Below are positions 1 through 6,158 of a stretch of 11,176 bases of DNA, in pieces. The stretch comes from an uncultured Clostridia bacterium (GTDB taxonomy: Bacteria > Bacillota > Clostridia > Oscillospirales > Oscillospiraceae). How positions within the stretch are numbered: the first letter of the stretch is position 1; each line of letters starts with the position of its first letter. Both the position numbers and the translations under genes were made by a program. The notes under the pieces are model-generated. The model ran no database searches. It was not told the DNA's origin and saw only the letters and a list, made by a program, of their open reading frames with translations. The stretch is from assembly GCA_946184215.1 (NCBI GenBank), contig CAMHER010000050.1, positions 1-11,176 of the forward strand. Reading direction: 5' to 3'.

Positions 1-113
1 ACAGGCTCTTTCTTCTTTTCCCGACTCTGTCACACATCATTGACAAACCTACAAAATCTTCCGCACTCCCCTGTTTTTTGTTTCACGGCACCTGCGCCGC
101 ACCGATCTTACTC

Positions 114-143
114 TTTACATTTCAGCGCATAAAATGATATAGT
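114..143 (+). promoter_or_regulatory. Sigma-A-type promoter of the DUF975 gene
   Basis: The -35 box TTTACA lies at 114-119 and the -10 box TATAGT at 138-143, with an 18-nt spacer. A TG at 135-136 makes it an extended -10 promoter. The ribosome binding site AAAGGAG (157-163) and the ATG at 173 follow closely, so the leader is short, about 20-25 nt. I see nothing else definite in 1-113. Confidence 0.7.
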
Positions 144-172
144 ATGAAAAAAAGCGAAAGGAGCCTGTCAGC

Positions 173-925
173 ATGTATACAGATCGTCTCCTGCTGAAGA
201 GCAACGCCAAAGCCATTATCAGATCTGCCAGACCGTCTCTTCTGACGGCAGCTGTTATATATATCGCCGTCTACCTGCTTCTCTCGACCCTGAGCACTTC
301 TGTTCTGGGCGTAAACATTTCTGTCGACGAGGCGCGGCAGTATATGAACTACTATATCAACGGCGACTTTCAGGCGCTGCTGCGTCTGAGCGAGCGGATG
401 ACGCCCCCCGCCTCCGCCTATCTGATCAATCTGCTGATCACAGCGGTTCTCTACATCTTCGGCGCGGGCTTTCTGATCTTTATTTTCAACACGGTCAAGC
501 GCAGCGGGGCGGTCTACGGCAACCTGCTCGACGGCTTCGGTCTCGCGGGCAAGCTGCTTCTGCTTGCCGTTGTGCAGGGCTTTTTCGTTTTCCTGTGGTC
601 TTTGCTCTTTGTGATCCCCGGCTTTGTCGCCGCCTATCGCTACCGTATGGCAAAATTTCTGCTGCTCGACCACCCCGAGATGGGGGTGATGGACTGCATC
701 CGCGCCAGCAAGCAGATGATGAAGGGCCACAAATGGGAGTGCTTCGTGCTGGAGCTGAGCTTCATCGGCTGGCATCTTCTCGCCGGTCTGCCCTATATCG
801 GCTACGCCGTCATGATCTGGACCGCGCCGTATATCAACACCACGATGGTGCTCTACTATATGGCCCTGGCCGGGAAGCCGGTCATCGTCTCCCCGTCTCA
901 GGGGCAGCCTCCTTACGGGATATAA
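173..925 (+). CDS. DUF975 family integral membrane protein
   Basis: This is a 250-residue polytopic membrane protein of the DUF975 family, which is common in Firmicutes and has no established biochemical role. Hydrophobic segments fall near residues 22-42, 82-106, 127-155 and 190-232. The family hallmarks visible are the GNLLDGF segment (116-122), the LFVIPGFVAAYRYRMAKF stretch (145-162), the amphipathic region leading to MMKGHKW (182-188), and LSFIGW (195-200). The ATG at 173 has an AAAGGAG site 9 nt upstream and sits just after a good promoter, which fixes the start. The gene stands alone and ends at a terminator shared with the convergent SEDS gene. The last 15 or so residues are polar and probably cytoplasmic. 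Function is unknown; the family call is from recognition of sequence pattern. Confidence 0.85.
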   Translation: MYTDRLLLKSNAKAIIRSARPSLLTAAVIYIAVYLLLSTLSTSVLGVNISVDEARQYMNYYINGDFQALLRLSERMTPPASAYLINLLITAVLYIFGAGFLIFIFNTVKRSGAVYGNLLDGFGLAGKLLLLAVVQGFFVFLWSLLFVIPGFVAAYRYRMAKFLLLDHPEMGVMDCIRASKQMMKGHKWECFVLELSFIGWHLLAGLPYIGYAVMIWTAPYINTTMVLYYMALAGKPVIVSPSQGQPPYGI

Positions 926-930
926 AGGAA

Positions 931-965
931 AAAAGCAAGCCTGATAAAATCAGGCTTGCTTTTTT
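931..965. terminator. Bidirectional intrinsic terminator
   Basis: A perfect 12-bp stem (934-945 with 949-960, loop AAA) is followed by a T run at 961-965 on the plus strand. An A run at 928-934 gives a T run on the minus strand. It lies between the stop codons of the convergent DUF975 (925) and SEDS (970) genes and can end both transcripts. Confidence 0.93.
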
Positions 966-969
966 GGGG

Positions 970-2130
970 TCAGTAGATCATGGAGAAGTGGGCGGGTTTC
1001 GGCTTATATTTGACGCCGGAGACCAGCCCGACCGCTGCGAAGAGCGTGACCATTGACGAGCCGCCGTAGGAGAAGAACGGAAGCGGGATGCCGATAACGG
1101 GCGTAATGCCGATGCACATGCCGATGTTGATAAAGGTCTGGAACGCGAGGGCGCCCGCCACGCCGATGCAGATGAGCATGTCGTACATCCGCCCCGCGTG
1201 CAGCCCCACATAGACGCAGCGCACAATAATGATCGTCAGCAGGATGATCACGACGATGCAGCCGATCATGCCCAGGTTTTCACCGATGCTGGCAAAAACA
1301 AAGTCGGTATGCTTGCCGGTGAAAACCGTGGCGCGGTGGCCCTCCTCCGCCCCGGTCATGCGTCCGGCCATCAGCGAATAACGGCTCTGGGTGGTCTGCC
1401 AGGTGATGCCCCAGCCGTCGGGGTCGATCGATTTGTCGTAAGGCGCGATCAGACGCTGCTTCTGATAATCCTTGAGGAAATAGTTCCACAAAAGCGGGAC
1501 CACCGCCGCGACGGCCGCGCCGCCGATGGCGAACCAGTACAGTCGGATCCCCGCGGCGAAGAACATCAGCAGGAACAGTGCCAGAATGATGGTGCCGCTG
1601 CCGAGGTCGTCGCCGACAACGACGATCATGCCGAACACGACGACGAAGTGCGCCGTGATCTGTGCCACCGAGAGGAAGGAGTTGATATCCTTATGCTCCT
1701 TGAGGTAGGTCATCTGCCGGGCCGAAACGACAATGTAGAGGACCTTGACGATCTCGGAGGGCTGGACGCTGATACCGGCAAAACGGATCCAGCTGCGGCT
1801 GCCGCTTTCTCCTTCCGAACCGAAGATGACCAGCGCGACCATCAGCGCCACGTTGATCACACACAGCCAGCGCCACTGATCACCCAGGATATCCGCGTCG
1901 ATGACCGTGAACACCACAAAGGCGCCGACGCCGATAAAGATCGAAATAATCTGAATGATGACGCACTTGGTGGGGCTGATGATAACGCCGCCGGCGGCCA
2001 TGCCGCTGGTTGCGATATAGACGGCATAGATGCTGATGCACGCGCAGATAAAGCACACGGAAAAGAGAAAAATATCCGCGCGCTGGAAAAACTGTTTGAC
2101 ATAGGGAATGACTTTTTTGATGGGGATCAC
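970..2130 (-). CDS. SEDS family peptidoglycan polymerase, RodA/FtsW-like
   Basis: This is a polytopic membrane glycosyltransferase of the SEDS family (RodA/FtsW/SpoVE), which polymerises lipid II into glycan strands together with a class B PBP. The protein is about 386 residues with roughly ten hydrophobic segments. Family motifs visible are GSRSWIRF with QPSEIVK (110-129), HTDFVFASIGENLG (274-287), in which D276 matches the essential SEDS aspartate, and PFFSYGGSS near the C terminus. The HTDF context is nearest to RodA, but orthology is unsure, so no symbol is given. Start choice: the reading frame extends upstream to 2256, but a minus-strand promoter puts the transcript start near 2171. The only conventional in-frame start after that is GTG at 2130, directly abutting an AGAGGA sequence. 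An ATC at 2121 would have better spacing (AGGAG plus 8 nt). The gene ends at the bidirectional terminator. No partner PBP gene is in the window. Confidence 0.88.
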   Translation of the reverse strand: MIPIKKVIPYVKQFFQRADIFLFSVCFICACISIYAVYIATSGMAAGGVIISPTKCVIIQIISIFIGVGAFVVFTVIDADILGDQWRWLCVINVALMVALVIFGSEGESGSRSWIRFAGISVQPSEIVKVLYIVVSARQMTYLKEHKDINSFLSVAQITAHFVVVFGMIVVVGDDLGSGTIILALFLLMFFAAGIRLYWFAIGGAAVAAVVPLLWNYFLKDYQKQRLIAPYDKSIDPDGWGITWQTTQSRYSLMAGRMTGAEEGHRATVFTGKHTDFVFASIGENLGMIGCIVVIILLTIIIVRCVYVGLHAGRMYDMLICIGVAGALAFQTFINIGMCIGITPVIGIPLPFFSYGGSSMVTLFAAVGLVSGVKYKPKPAHFSMIY

Positions 2131-2177
2131 TCCTCTTTCGTGAAAAAAAGCCGAAACGCGACATTCATACGGAGTGC

Positions 2178-2206
2178 ATTTTAGCACAGATTTGTACTTT
2201 ACGCAA
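2178..2206 (-). promoter_or_regulatory. Promoter of the SEDS gene
   Basis: Read on the minus strand, TTGCGT (2206-2201) is followed after 17 nt by TAAAAT (2183-2178). Transcription should start near 2171, which excludes the more distal in-frame start codons of the SEDS reading frame. Its -35 overlaps the -35 of the divergent tsaE promoter. Confidence 0.7.
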
Positions 2207-2227
2207 GCTGTCTGGAAGTGGTATAAT
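2198..2227 (+). promoter_or_regulatory. Promoter of tsaE-tsaB
   Basis: TATAAT at 2222-2227 is a perfect -10 box. TTTACG at 2198-2203, 18 nt upstream, is the best -35. The start point near 2234 leaves a leader of about 20 nt with AAGGAG at 2241-2246. It shares bases 2201-2203 with the -35 of the divergent SEDS promoter. Confidence 0.72.
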
Positions 2228-2254
2228 ACCCCAGAAGAAAAAGGAGCGGACAGC

Positions 2255-2680
2255 ATGGCAGTTTTTCATTCAAAAAGCGAAGCCGAGACCGAGGCCATCG
2301 GCGCGGATTTCGCGCGGGATCTGCCCGGCGGGACAGTCGTGGCGATGTACGGCGATCTCGGCGCGGGCAAAACCGCGTTCGTGCGCGGCATGGCCCGCGG
2401 GATGGGTCTGGACTGCCGTGTCTCCAGCCCGACCTTTACGATCGTCAACGAGTATCTGGGCAAGCGTGAGCTGATTCACTTCGATATGTACCGCCTCTCC
2501 TCCGCGGACGAGCTGTTTGACATCGGCTGGGAGGATTACCTTGCCCGCGGCGCCGTCTGCGCCGTGGAATGGAGTGAAAACGTCTCCGACGCCTTTTTTG
2601 GCGACGAGATCAACGTCCGGATCGAAAAGACGGGCGAAAACGAGCGTACCATCACGATCGGGGAGGAAGAGAGATGCTGA
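2255..2680 (+). CDS. tsaE: tRNA t6A37 threonylcarbamoyladenosine ATPase TsaE
   Basis: TsaE is the P-loop ATPase that works with TsaB and TsaD to form N6-threonylcarbamoyladenosine at position 37 of ANN-decoding tRNAs in the cytoplasm. The protein has 141 residues, close to the usual family size. The Walker A motif GDLGAGKT lies at 33-40. Family signatures follow at 57-67 (SSPTFTIVNEY), 75-81 (HFDMYRL) and 104-108 (VEWSE). The ATG at 2255 is chosen because AAGGAG (2241-2246) lies 8 nt upstream and the promoter -10 ends at 2227; a GTG farther upstream would lie before the transcript start. The stop overlaps the start of tsaB in the sequence ATGCTGA, so the two are probably translationally coupled. 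Confidence 0.95.
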   Translation: MAVFHSKSEAETEAIGADFARDLPGGTVVAMYGDLGAGKTAFVRGMARGMGLDCRVSSPTFTIVNEYLGKRELIHFDMYRLSSADELFDIGWEDYLARGAVCAVEWSENVSDAFFGDEINVRIEKTGENERTITIGEEERC

Positions 2681-3372
2681 TCCTTGCCTTTGAATCCTCC
2701 GCCAAGAGCGCCTCGGCGGCGCTGGTAAAGGACGGAAAGCTGCTGGCTCAGACCACGCAGATCAGCGCCCTGACCCACAGCCGCACGCTGCTGCCCATGG
2801 CCGAGGATCTGCTGAAAAACTGCGCTCTCACGCTCGATGATGTGGATCTGCTGGCCGTTGCCCACGGCCCGGGCTCCTTTACCGGCATCCGCATCGGCGT
2901 TTCGATGGTCAAGGGCCTTGCCTGGGGCGCGGAAAAGAAATGCGTCGGCGTTTCGACACTGGAGGCCATGGCCTGGCACGGTCTGGCCGCCGGCGGCTTT
3001 ATCTGCCCGGTGATGGACGCGCGACGCGCGCAGGTGTACAACGCCCTGTTCCGTATTTCCGACGGCCGCCCCGTCCGCCTGTGTGCCGACCGGGCGATCT
3101 CGCTTGAGGATCTGGCGGCGGAACTGGCCGGTTATGACGAGAGCGTGTTCCTCGTCGGCGACGGTGCCGCCCTCACGAAAGCCTATTTGGACGAATGCGG
3201 TATTCCCTGCCGCCTTGCGCCGGACAACCTTGTCTGGCAGGACGCCTGGGGCGTCGCGATGGCCGCGGCGGACAAGGAGAGCGTTTCCGGCGCGGAGCTG
3301 CTGCCCGTTTACCTGCGCCTTTCGCAGGCCGAGCGCGAGCGGCAGGAGCGTCTGGCGAGAGAAGAGAAGTAA
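2674..3372 (+). CDS. tsaB: tRNA t6A37 complex subunit TsaB (YeaZ)
   Basis: TsaB is an ASKHA-fold protein that dimerises with TsaD and supports t6A formation; it is itself considered catalytically inactive. The 232-residue length is typical. Visible family features are the N-terminal strand with FESS at 6-9 (many homologues have DTS), the LTHSRTLLP segment (33-41), and the hallmark GPGSFTGIRIG at 65-75. The region VMDARRAQVYNALF is also characteristic. Its ATG overlaps the tsaE stop by 7 nt. Many Firmicutes place rimI and tsaD directly downstream, but here upp follows after 140 nt, so tsaD must lie elsewhere. The C-terminal 20 or so residues are highly charged. No T-tract terminator follows the stop. 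Confidence 0.94.
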   Translation: MLILAFESSAKSASAALVKDGKLLAQTTQISALTHSRTLLPMAEDLLKNCALTLDDVDLLAVAHGPGSFTGIRIGVSMVKGLAWGAEKKCVGVSTLEAMAWHGLAAGGFICPVMDARRAQVYNALFRISDGRPVRLCADRAISLEDLAAELAGYDESVFLVGDGAALTKAYLDECGIPCRLAPDNLVWQDAWGVAMAAADKESVSGAELLPVYLRLSQAERERQERLAREEK

Positions 3373-3376
3373 TCTC

Positions 3377-3466
3377 CGGCACCTTTTGCCGTGCCCCCAT
3401 TTGTCAGAGCGAAGTCCGGCGTCTTCCGGCTTCCCTTCGTTCAGCCACCTCCCCCGGCGGGGGAGG
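3377..3466. repeat. Cluster of three GC-rich hairpins between tsaB and upp
   Basis: Three consecutive inverted repeats fill most of this gap: CGGCA/TGCCG (3377-3381 with 3387-3391); GAAG-CCGG/CCGG-CTTC with one bulged T (3411-3419 with 3426-3433); and CCTCCCCC/GGGGGAGG (3448-3455 with 3459-3466, loop GGC). None is followed by a T tract on either strand, so they do not look like simple intrinsic terminators. The arms of the third recur in the hairpin after upp. The look resembles the small dispersed palindromic intergenic repeats common in gut Clostridia; that link is inference. Confidence 0.5.
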
Positions 3467-3512
3467 CTGTAAAGTATTGTTTATTCTTAAATTTAAATAA
3501 GGAGATCGAGAC

Positions 3513-4142
3513 ATGAGCAACGTTTGCGTATTCGACCACCCCCTGATTCAGCACAAGCTTTCTATCCTGCGTGATGAAAAGACCAGCGTCAAGGAATTCC
3601 GCGAACTCGTTTCCGAGATCGCCATGCTGATGTGCTATGAGGCTACCCGCGACCTGCCCCTGGAAGAGGTTGACGTTAAGACCCCCGTAGCCGTCGCCAA
3701 GTGCCGCCGCATCGCGGGCAAGAAGCTCGCCGTCGTCCCCATTCTCCGCGCGGGTCTGGGCATGGTCGACGGCATGGTCAGCATGATGCCCAACGTCAAG
3801 GTCGGCCACATCGGCCTCTTCCGCGACCCCGAGACCAAGCTGCCCGTCAAGTACTACTTCAAGATGCCCGCCGACATCGCCGAGCGCGACGTCATCGTCG
3901 TCGACCCGATGCTCGCCACCGGCGGCTCCGCCTCCGCGGCGATCACCTTCCTCAAGGAAGTCGGCGTGAAGCACATCAAGCTCATGAGCATCATCGGCGC
4001 GCCGGAGGGCGTGAAGAAGATGCAGGAGGATCATCCGGACGTTGACATTTTTGTCGCCGCGCTGGACGACCATCTCAACGATCACGCCTACATCGTTCCC
4101 GGCCTGGGCGACGCGGGCGACCGTATCTTCGGCACCAAGTAA
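3513..4142 (+). CDS. upp: Uracil phosphoribosyltransferase
   Basis: Upp converts uracil and PRPP to UMP and pyrophosphate, the pyrimidine salvage step, in the cytoplasm. The 209-residue length is standard for bacterial Upp. Motifs: RAGLGM (79-84), the PRPP-binding loop DPMLATGGSA (131-140), and the uracil-binding C-terminal segment PGLGDAGDRIFGT (196-208). The ATG at 3513 has AAGGAG (3499-3504) 8 nt upstream. The 40 nt before the site are AT-rich, in contrast to the surroundings, but I find no convincing -35/-10 pair, so transcription could come from there or by read-through from tsaEB. The coding sequence is strongly biased to C-ending codons, consistent with good expression. Two terminators follow. 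Confidence 0.97.
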   Translation: MSNVCVFDHPLIQHKLSILRDEKTSVKEFRELVSEIAMLMCYEATRDLPLEEVDVKTPVAVAKCRRIAGKKLAVVPILRAGLGMVDGMVSMMPNVKVGHIGLFRDPETKLPVKYYFKMPADIAERDVIVVDPMLATGGSASAAITFLKEVGVKHIKLMSIIGAPEGVKKMQEDHPDVDIFVAALDDHLNDHAYIVPGLGDAGDRIFGTK

Positions 4143-4152
4143 GCTTTCTTCT

Positions 4153-4181
4153 GCCTCCCCCGCAAGGGGGAGGCTTTTTTT
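4153..4181 (+). terminator. Intrinsic terminator of upp
   Basis: A 9-bp stem GCCTCCCCC/GGGGGAGGC (4153-4161 with 4166-4174) is closed by a GCAA tetraloop and followed by seven T residues (4175-4181). Read on the minus strand there is no T run, so it acts only for upp. Confidence 0.93.
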
Positions 4182-4188
4182 ACACGAC

Positions 4189-4225
4189 TAACGCCTTCCC
4201 CGTGGGGAAGGCGTTATCATTTTTT
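4189..4225 (+). terminator. Second, tandem terminator downstream of upp
   Basis: A perfect 12-bp stem (4189-4200 with 4205-4216, loop CGTG) is followed by TCATTTTTT (4217-4225). The T run is on the plus strand only. It is therefore a back-up for upp, and does not supply a T-tract terminator for the convergent SDR gene that stops at 4231, although the hairpin lies just past that stop. Confidence 0.75.
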
Positions 4226-4230
4226 CCCTT

Positions 4231-4992
4231 TTATTCAAAGCCCTGCTGTTTGCACCAGATGTCCATGACCGTGTCCACGGGCAGATGCTTGACCAGCGCC
4301 ACCTGCCGCCGCACCGGCGCGCCGAGGATGGAGACGGTCTTTTTCTTTTCCAGATCCGCCATCGCCTGCGCCGCCACCTCCTCGGGGCCGTACCAGCGGT
4401 CGACATAGCGGATATAGTCGTCATGATGGGCGTGCTCCTGGAACTCCGTTTTGATCCAGCCGGGGCAGACACACATCACGTGCACGCCGCGCGGGCGCAG
4501 CTCGCGCCCGATCGCGCGCGAGAGGCTGAGCACATAGCTCTTCGACGCGCCGTACACCGCCTGATAGGGCACGGGCTGCCACGAGGAATTCGAGCCCATG
4601 TTGACGATGCTGCCGCCCCGCTTGATATACGGCAGGCTGATGTGGCACATGGCCGTGAGCGTAAGGGCGTTGAGCGAGGCGCTGTGCAGCAGCGCGTCGA
4701 GATCCTGTTCCGCAAAGGGGCCGAACACGCCGCAGCCCGCCGCGTTGATGAGCAGCGCGATCTGGGGCTTTTCTTCTTCAAGCGCCGCGCGGTAGGCCTC
4801 GATCCCCTCCCGGGCGGAGAGGTCGAGCGCGAGGGAGCGCAGCGGCGTGGTGCATTTTTCTCTCAGCTCCTCCAGCCGCTCTGCGCGCCGGGCGATCACC
4901 CAGATCTCGTCAAGCTGCAGCTTTTGATCGACGGCATAGACAAATTCCCGTCCGATGCCGGAGGACGCACCGGTAATGACGGCGATTTTCAT
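4231..4992 (-). CDS. Short-chain dehydrogenase/reductase (SDR)
   Basis: This is a classical SDR-fold NAD(P)-dependent oxidoreductase of 253 residues, presumably cytoplasmic; the substrate is unknown. The nucleotide-binding GASSGIG is at 8-14, the acidic D57 sits after strand 3, NAAG is at 83-86, the structural N is N108, and the catalytic residues are S134, Y147 and K151 (YGASK). CPGWIKTEF (176-184) is the usual PG motif. Two arginines just after strand 2 (R35, R36) favour NADP(H) over NAD(H), by family knowledge. The product is the last of a four-gene operon: its ATG overlaps the hydrolase stop in ATGA, and an AAAGGAGAGG site lies upstream inside the hydrolase gene. No minus-strand terminator with a T run is seen after it. 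Confidence 0.9.
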   Translation of the reverse strand: MKIAVITGASSGIGREFVYAVDQKLQLDEIWVIARRAERLEELREKCTTPLRSLALDLSAREGIEAYRAALEEEKPQIALLINAAGCGVFGPFAEQDLDALLHSASLNALTLTAMCHISLPYIKRGGSIVNMGSNSSWQPVPYQAVYGASKSYVLSLSRAIGRELRPRGVHVMCVCPGWIKTEFQEHAHHDDYIRYVDRWYGPEEVAAQAMADLEKKKTVSILGAPVRRQVALVKHLPVDTVMDIWCKQQGFE

Positions 4993-5657
4993 CTGTTTTC
5001 CTCTCCTTTCAGGAAGCCGCGGATCAGCTCCGCGATCTTTTCGCTGTGGACGATATAGGAGCCGTGATCCTCGCCCTTGAGGATCTTCAGCTGCGCGCCG
5101 GGGATGGCCGCGGCAATGTGCCGGGTCTCCTTCTCCGGGATCAGGTCGCCGCTGCCGGCGAGCACCAGCGTCCGCGCGCGGATGGAGGCGAGCCCGGCGT
5201 CGGAGATGTTGGGCTCACGCAGCATGAGGCCGAGCTTTTTGTCCCTTGTGCGCCAATAGCCGAAGCGGATCGCCAGGCGCAGCGGCAGCTTCACGGCCTT
5301 CGGCGAGGTGTTCGCCCCGCTGACGATCAGCGTGGTGATGCGCGCGCAGCGCGCCGCCGCCATCAGAGCGACGATGCCGCCGTCGGAAAAGCCGTAAAAG
5401 ATCACGTCCTGCAGCTCGAGCGCCTCGATCAGCGCGATCACATCCGCCGCCATGTCGGCATAGTGCAGCTCGGGCGTGTCCTCGCTCTGGCCGTGGCAGC
5501 GCGAATCGGGCCGGATGACGCAATAGTCCTTTTCCAGCAGCGCGGCGGCCTCGTCAAAGATCGTGTGATCCTCGCCGTTGCCGTGCACCATGATGAGGGG
5601 TCTTCCCTCCCCGCTCTTTTCGTAAAAGAGCCGGATGCCGTTAACCTCTGCGATCAT
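4989..5657 (-). CDS. Alpha/beta hydrolase fold protein
   Basis: This 222-residue alpha/beta hydrolase probably acts as a cytoplasmic esterase or similar enzyme; the substrate cannot be told from sequence. The oxyanion-hole HGNG is at 25-28. The catalytic triad is readable as S91 in GFSDGG (89-94), D171 in GSGD, and H198 in EDHGS. The cap region between strands 6 and 7 is short, which accounts for the small size. There is no signal peptide. The start ATG overlaps the msrA stop in ATGA and the gene's own stop overlaps the SDR start in the same way, so it is embedded in a coupled operon. Ribosome binding just before it is weak (GGGGGATAAGG), which agrees with translational coupling. Confidence 0.9.
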   Translation of the reverse strand: MIAEVNGIRLFYEKSGEGRPLIMVHGNGEDHTIFDEAAALLEKDYCVIRPDSRCHGQSEDTPELHYADMAADVIALIEALELQDVIFYGFSDGGIVALMAAARCARITTLIVSGANTSPKAVKLPLRLAIRFGYWRTRDKKLGLMLREPNISDAGLASIRARTLVLAGSGDLIPEKETRHIAAAIPGAQLKILKGEDHGSYIVHSEKIAELIRGFLKGEENR

Positions 5658-6148
5658 GCCTTATCCCCCAGTGTGTAGAAGCGCGGCGGGATATGGCAGT
5701 AGCCGCCCGGGTTTTTCTCCAGATACTTCTGGTGATACTCCTCGGCCGGGAAGAAGTTCTTGACCGGCTCGCACAGCACGGCAAGCTTGCGCCCTGCCTT
5801 TTCCGTCTCGCGCGCAAAAACCTTTTCGATCGCCGGGAGCTGGGCCTCGTCGGTGTAGAAGACACCGGTGCGGTACTGCACGCCCATGTCCATGCCCTGG
5901 CGGTTGTAGGAAAGCGGGTCGATGACCATAAAATAGAAGTCCAGCAGCTTTTCAAGCGGCAGCTTTTCCTCATCGTATTCCACCCGCACCGTCTCGGCGT
6001 GGCCGCTGGAGCGGCAGACCTCCTCATAGCTGGGGGCGGAATCCGGGCCGTTGGCATAGCCGACCTCGGTCTCGATCACGCCGTCGAACTGGTCGAGAAA
6101 CTTCTGCATGCCCCAAAAGCATCCGCCGGCAAGATAAATCGTTTTCAT
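5654..6148 (-). CDS. msrA: Peptide methionine-S-sulfoxide reductase MsrA
   Basis: MsrA reduces the S epimer of methionine sulfoxide in proteins and free methionine, using thioredoxin or a similar donor, as oxidative damage repair in the cytoplasm. The 164-residue protein begins directly with the catalytic strand; GCFWG is at 9-13 with nucleophile C10. GHAETVRV is at 49-56, NRQGMDMGVQYR at 82-93, and EEYHQKYLEKNPGGYC at 136-151, in which C151 is the likely resolving cysteine as in MsrA domains ending in GYCHI. The ATG at 6148 is chosen over upstream in-frame starts because AAGGAGG precedes it by 5 nt; that site also spans the stop of the PI-PLC-like gene, 10 nt upstream. No msrB is present in the window. 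Confidence 0.96.
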   Translation of the reverse strand: MKTIYLAGGCFWGMQKFLDQFDGVIETEVGYANGPDSAPSYEEVCRSSGHAETVRVEYDEEKLPLEKLLDFYFMVIDPLSYNRQGMDMGVQYRTGVFYTDEAQLPAIEKVFARETEKAGRKLAVLCEPVKNFFPAEEYHQKYLEKNPGGYCHIPPRFYTLGDKA

Positions 6149-6158
6149 GCTTTCCTCC

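Noticed and set aside
40..45. A TTGACA hexamer that could be a -35 box upstream of the first gene
   Set aside because: No -10-like sequence lies 15-19 nt downstream; the promoter at 114-143 explains the gene better.
1198..2184. A 328-codon open frame on the plus strand opposite the SEDS gene
   Set aside because: Its composition (Asp, His and Asn rich, no hydrophobic core) is that of a reverse-complement shadow, and it runs against the SEDS gene, which has all its family motifs.
2174..2254. An upstream GTG start for tsaE
   Set aside because: It lies before the transcription start implied by TATAAT at 2222-2227 and lacks a ribosome binding site, while the ATG at 2255 has AAGGAG at 8 nt.
3448..3466. 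The GC-rich hairpin before upp as the terminator of tsaB
   Set aside because: No T tract follows on either strand, so intrinsic termination is not supported.
4285..5678. Long plus-strand frames opposite the SDR and the alpha/beta hydrolase
   Set aside because: Low-complexity Arg/Asp/His-rich translations without a ribosome binding site; the minus-strand genes have full catalytic motifs.
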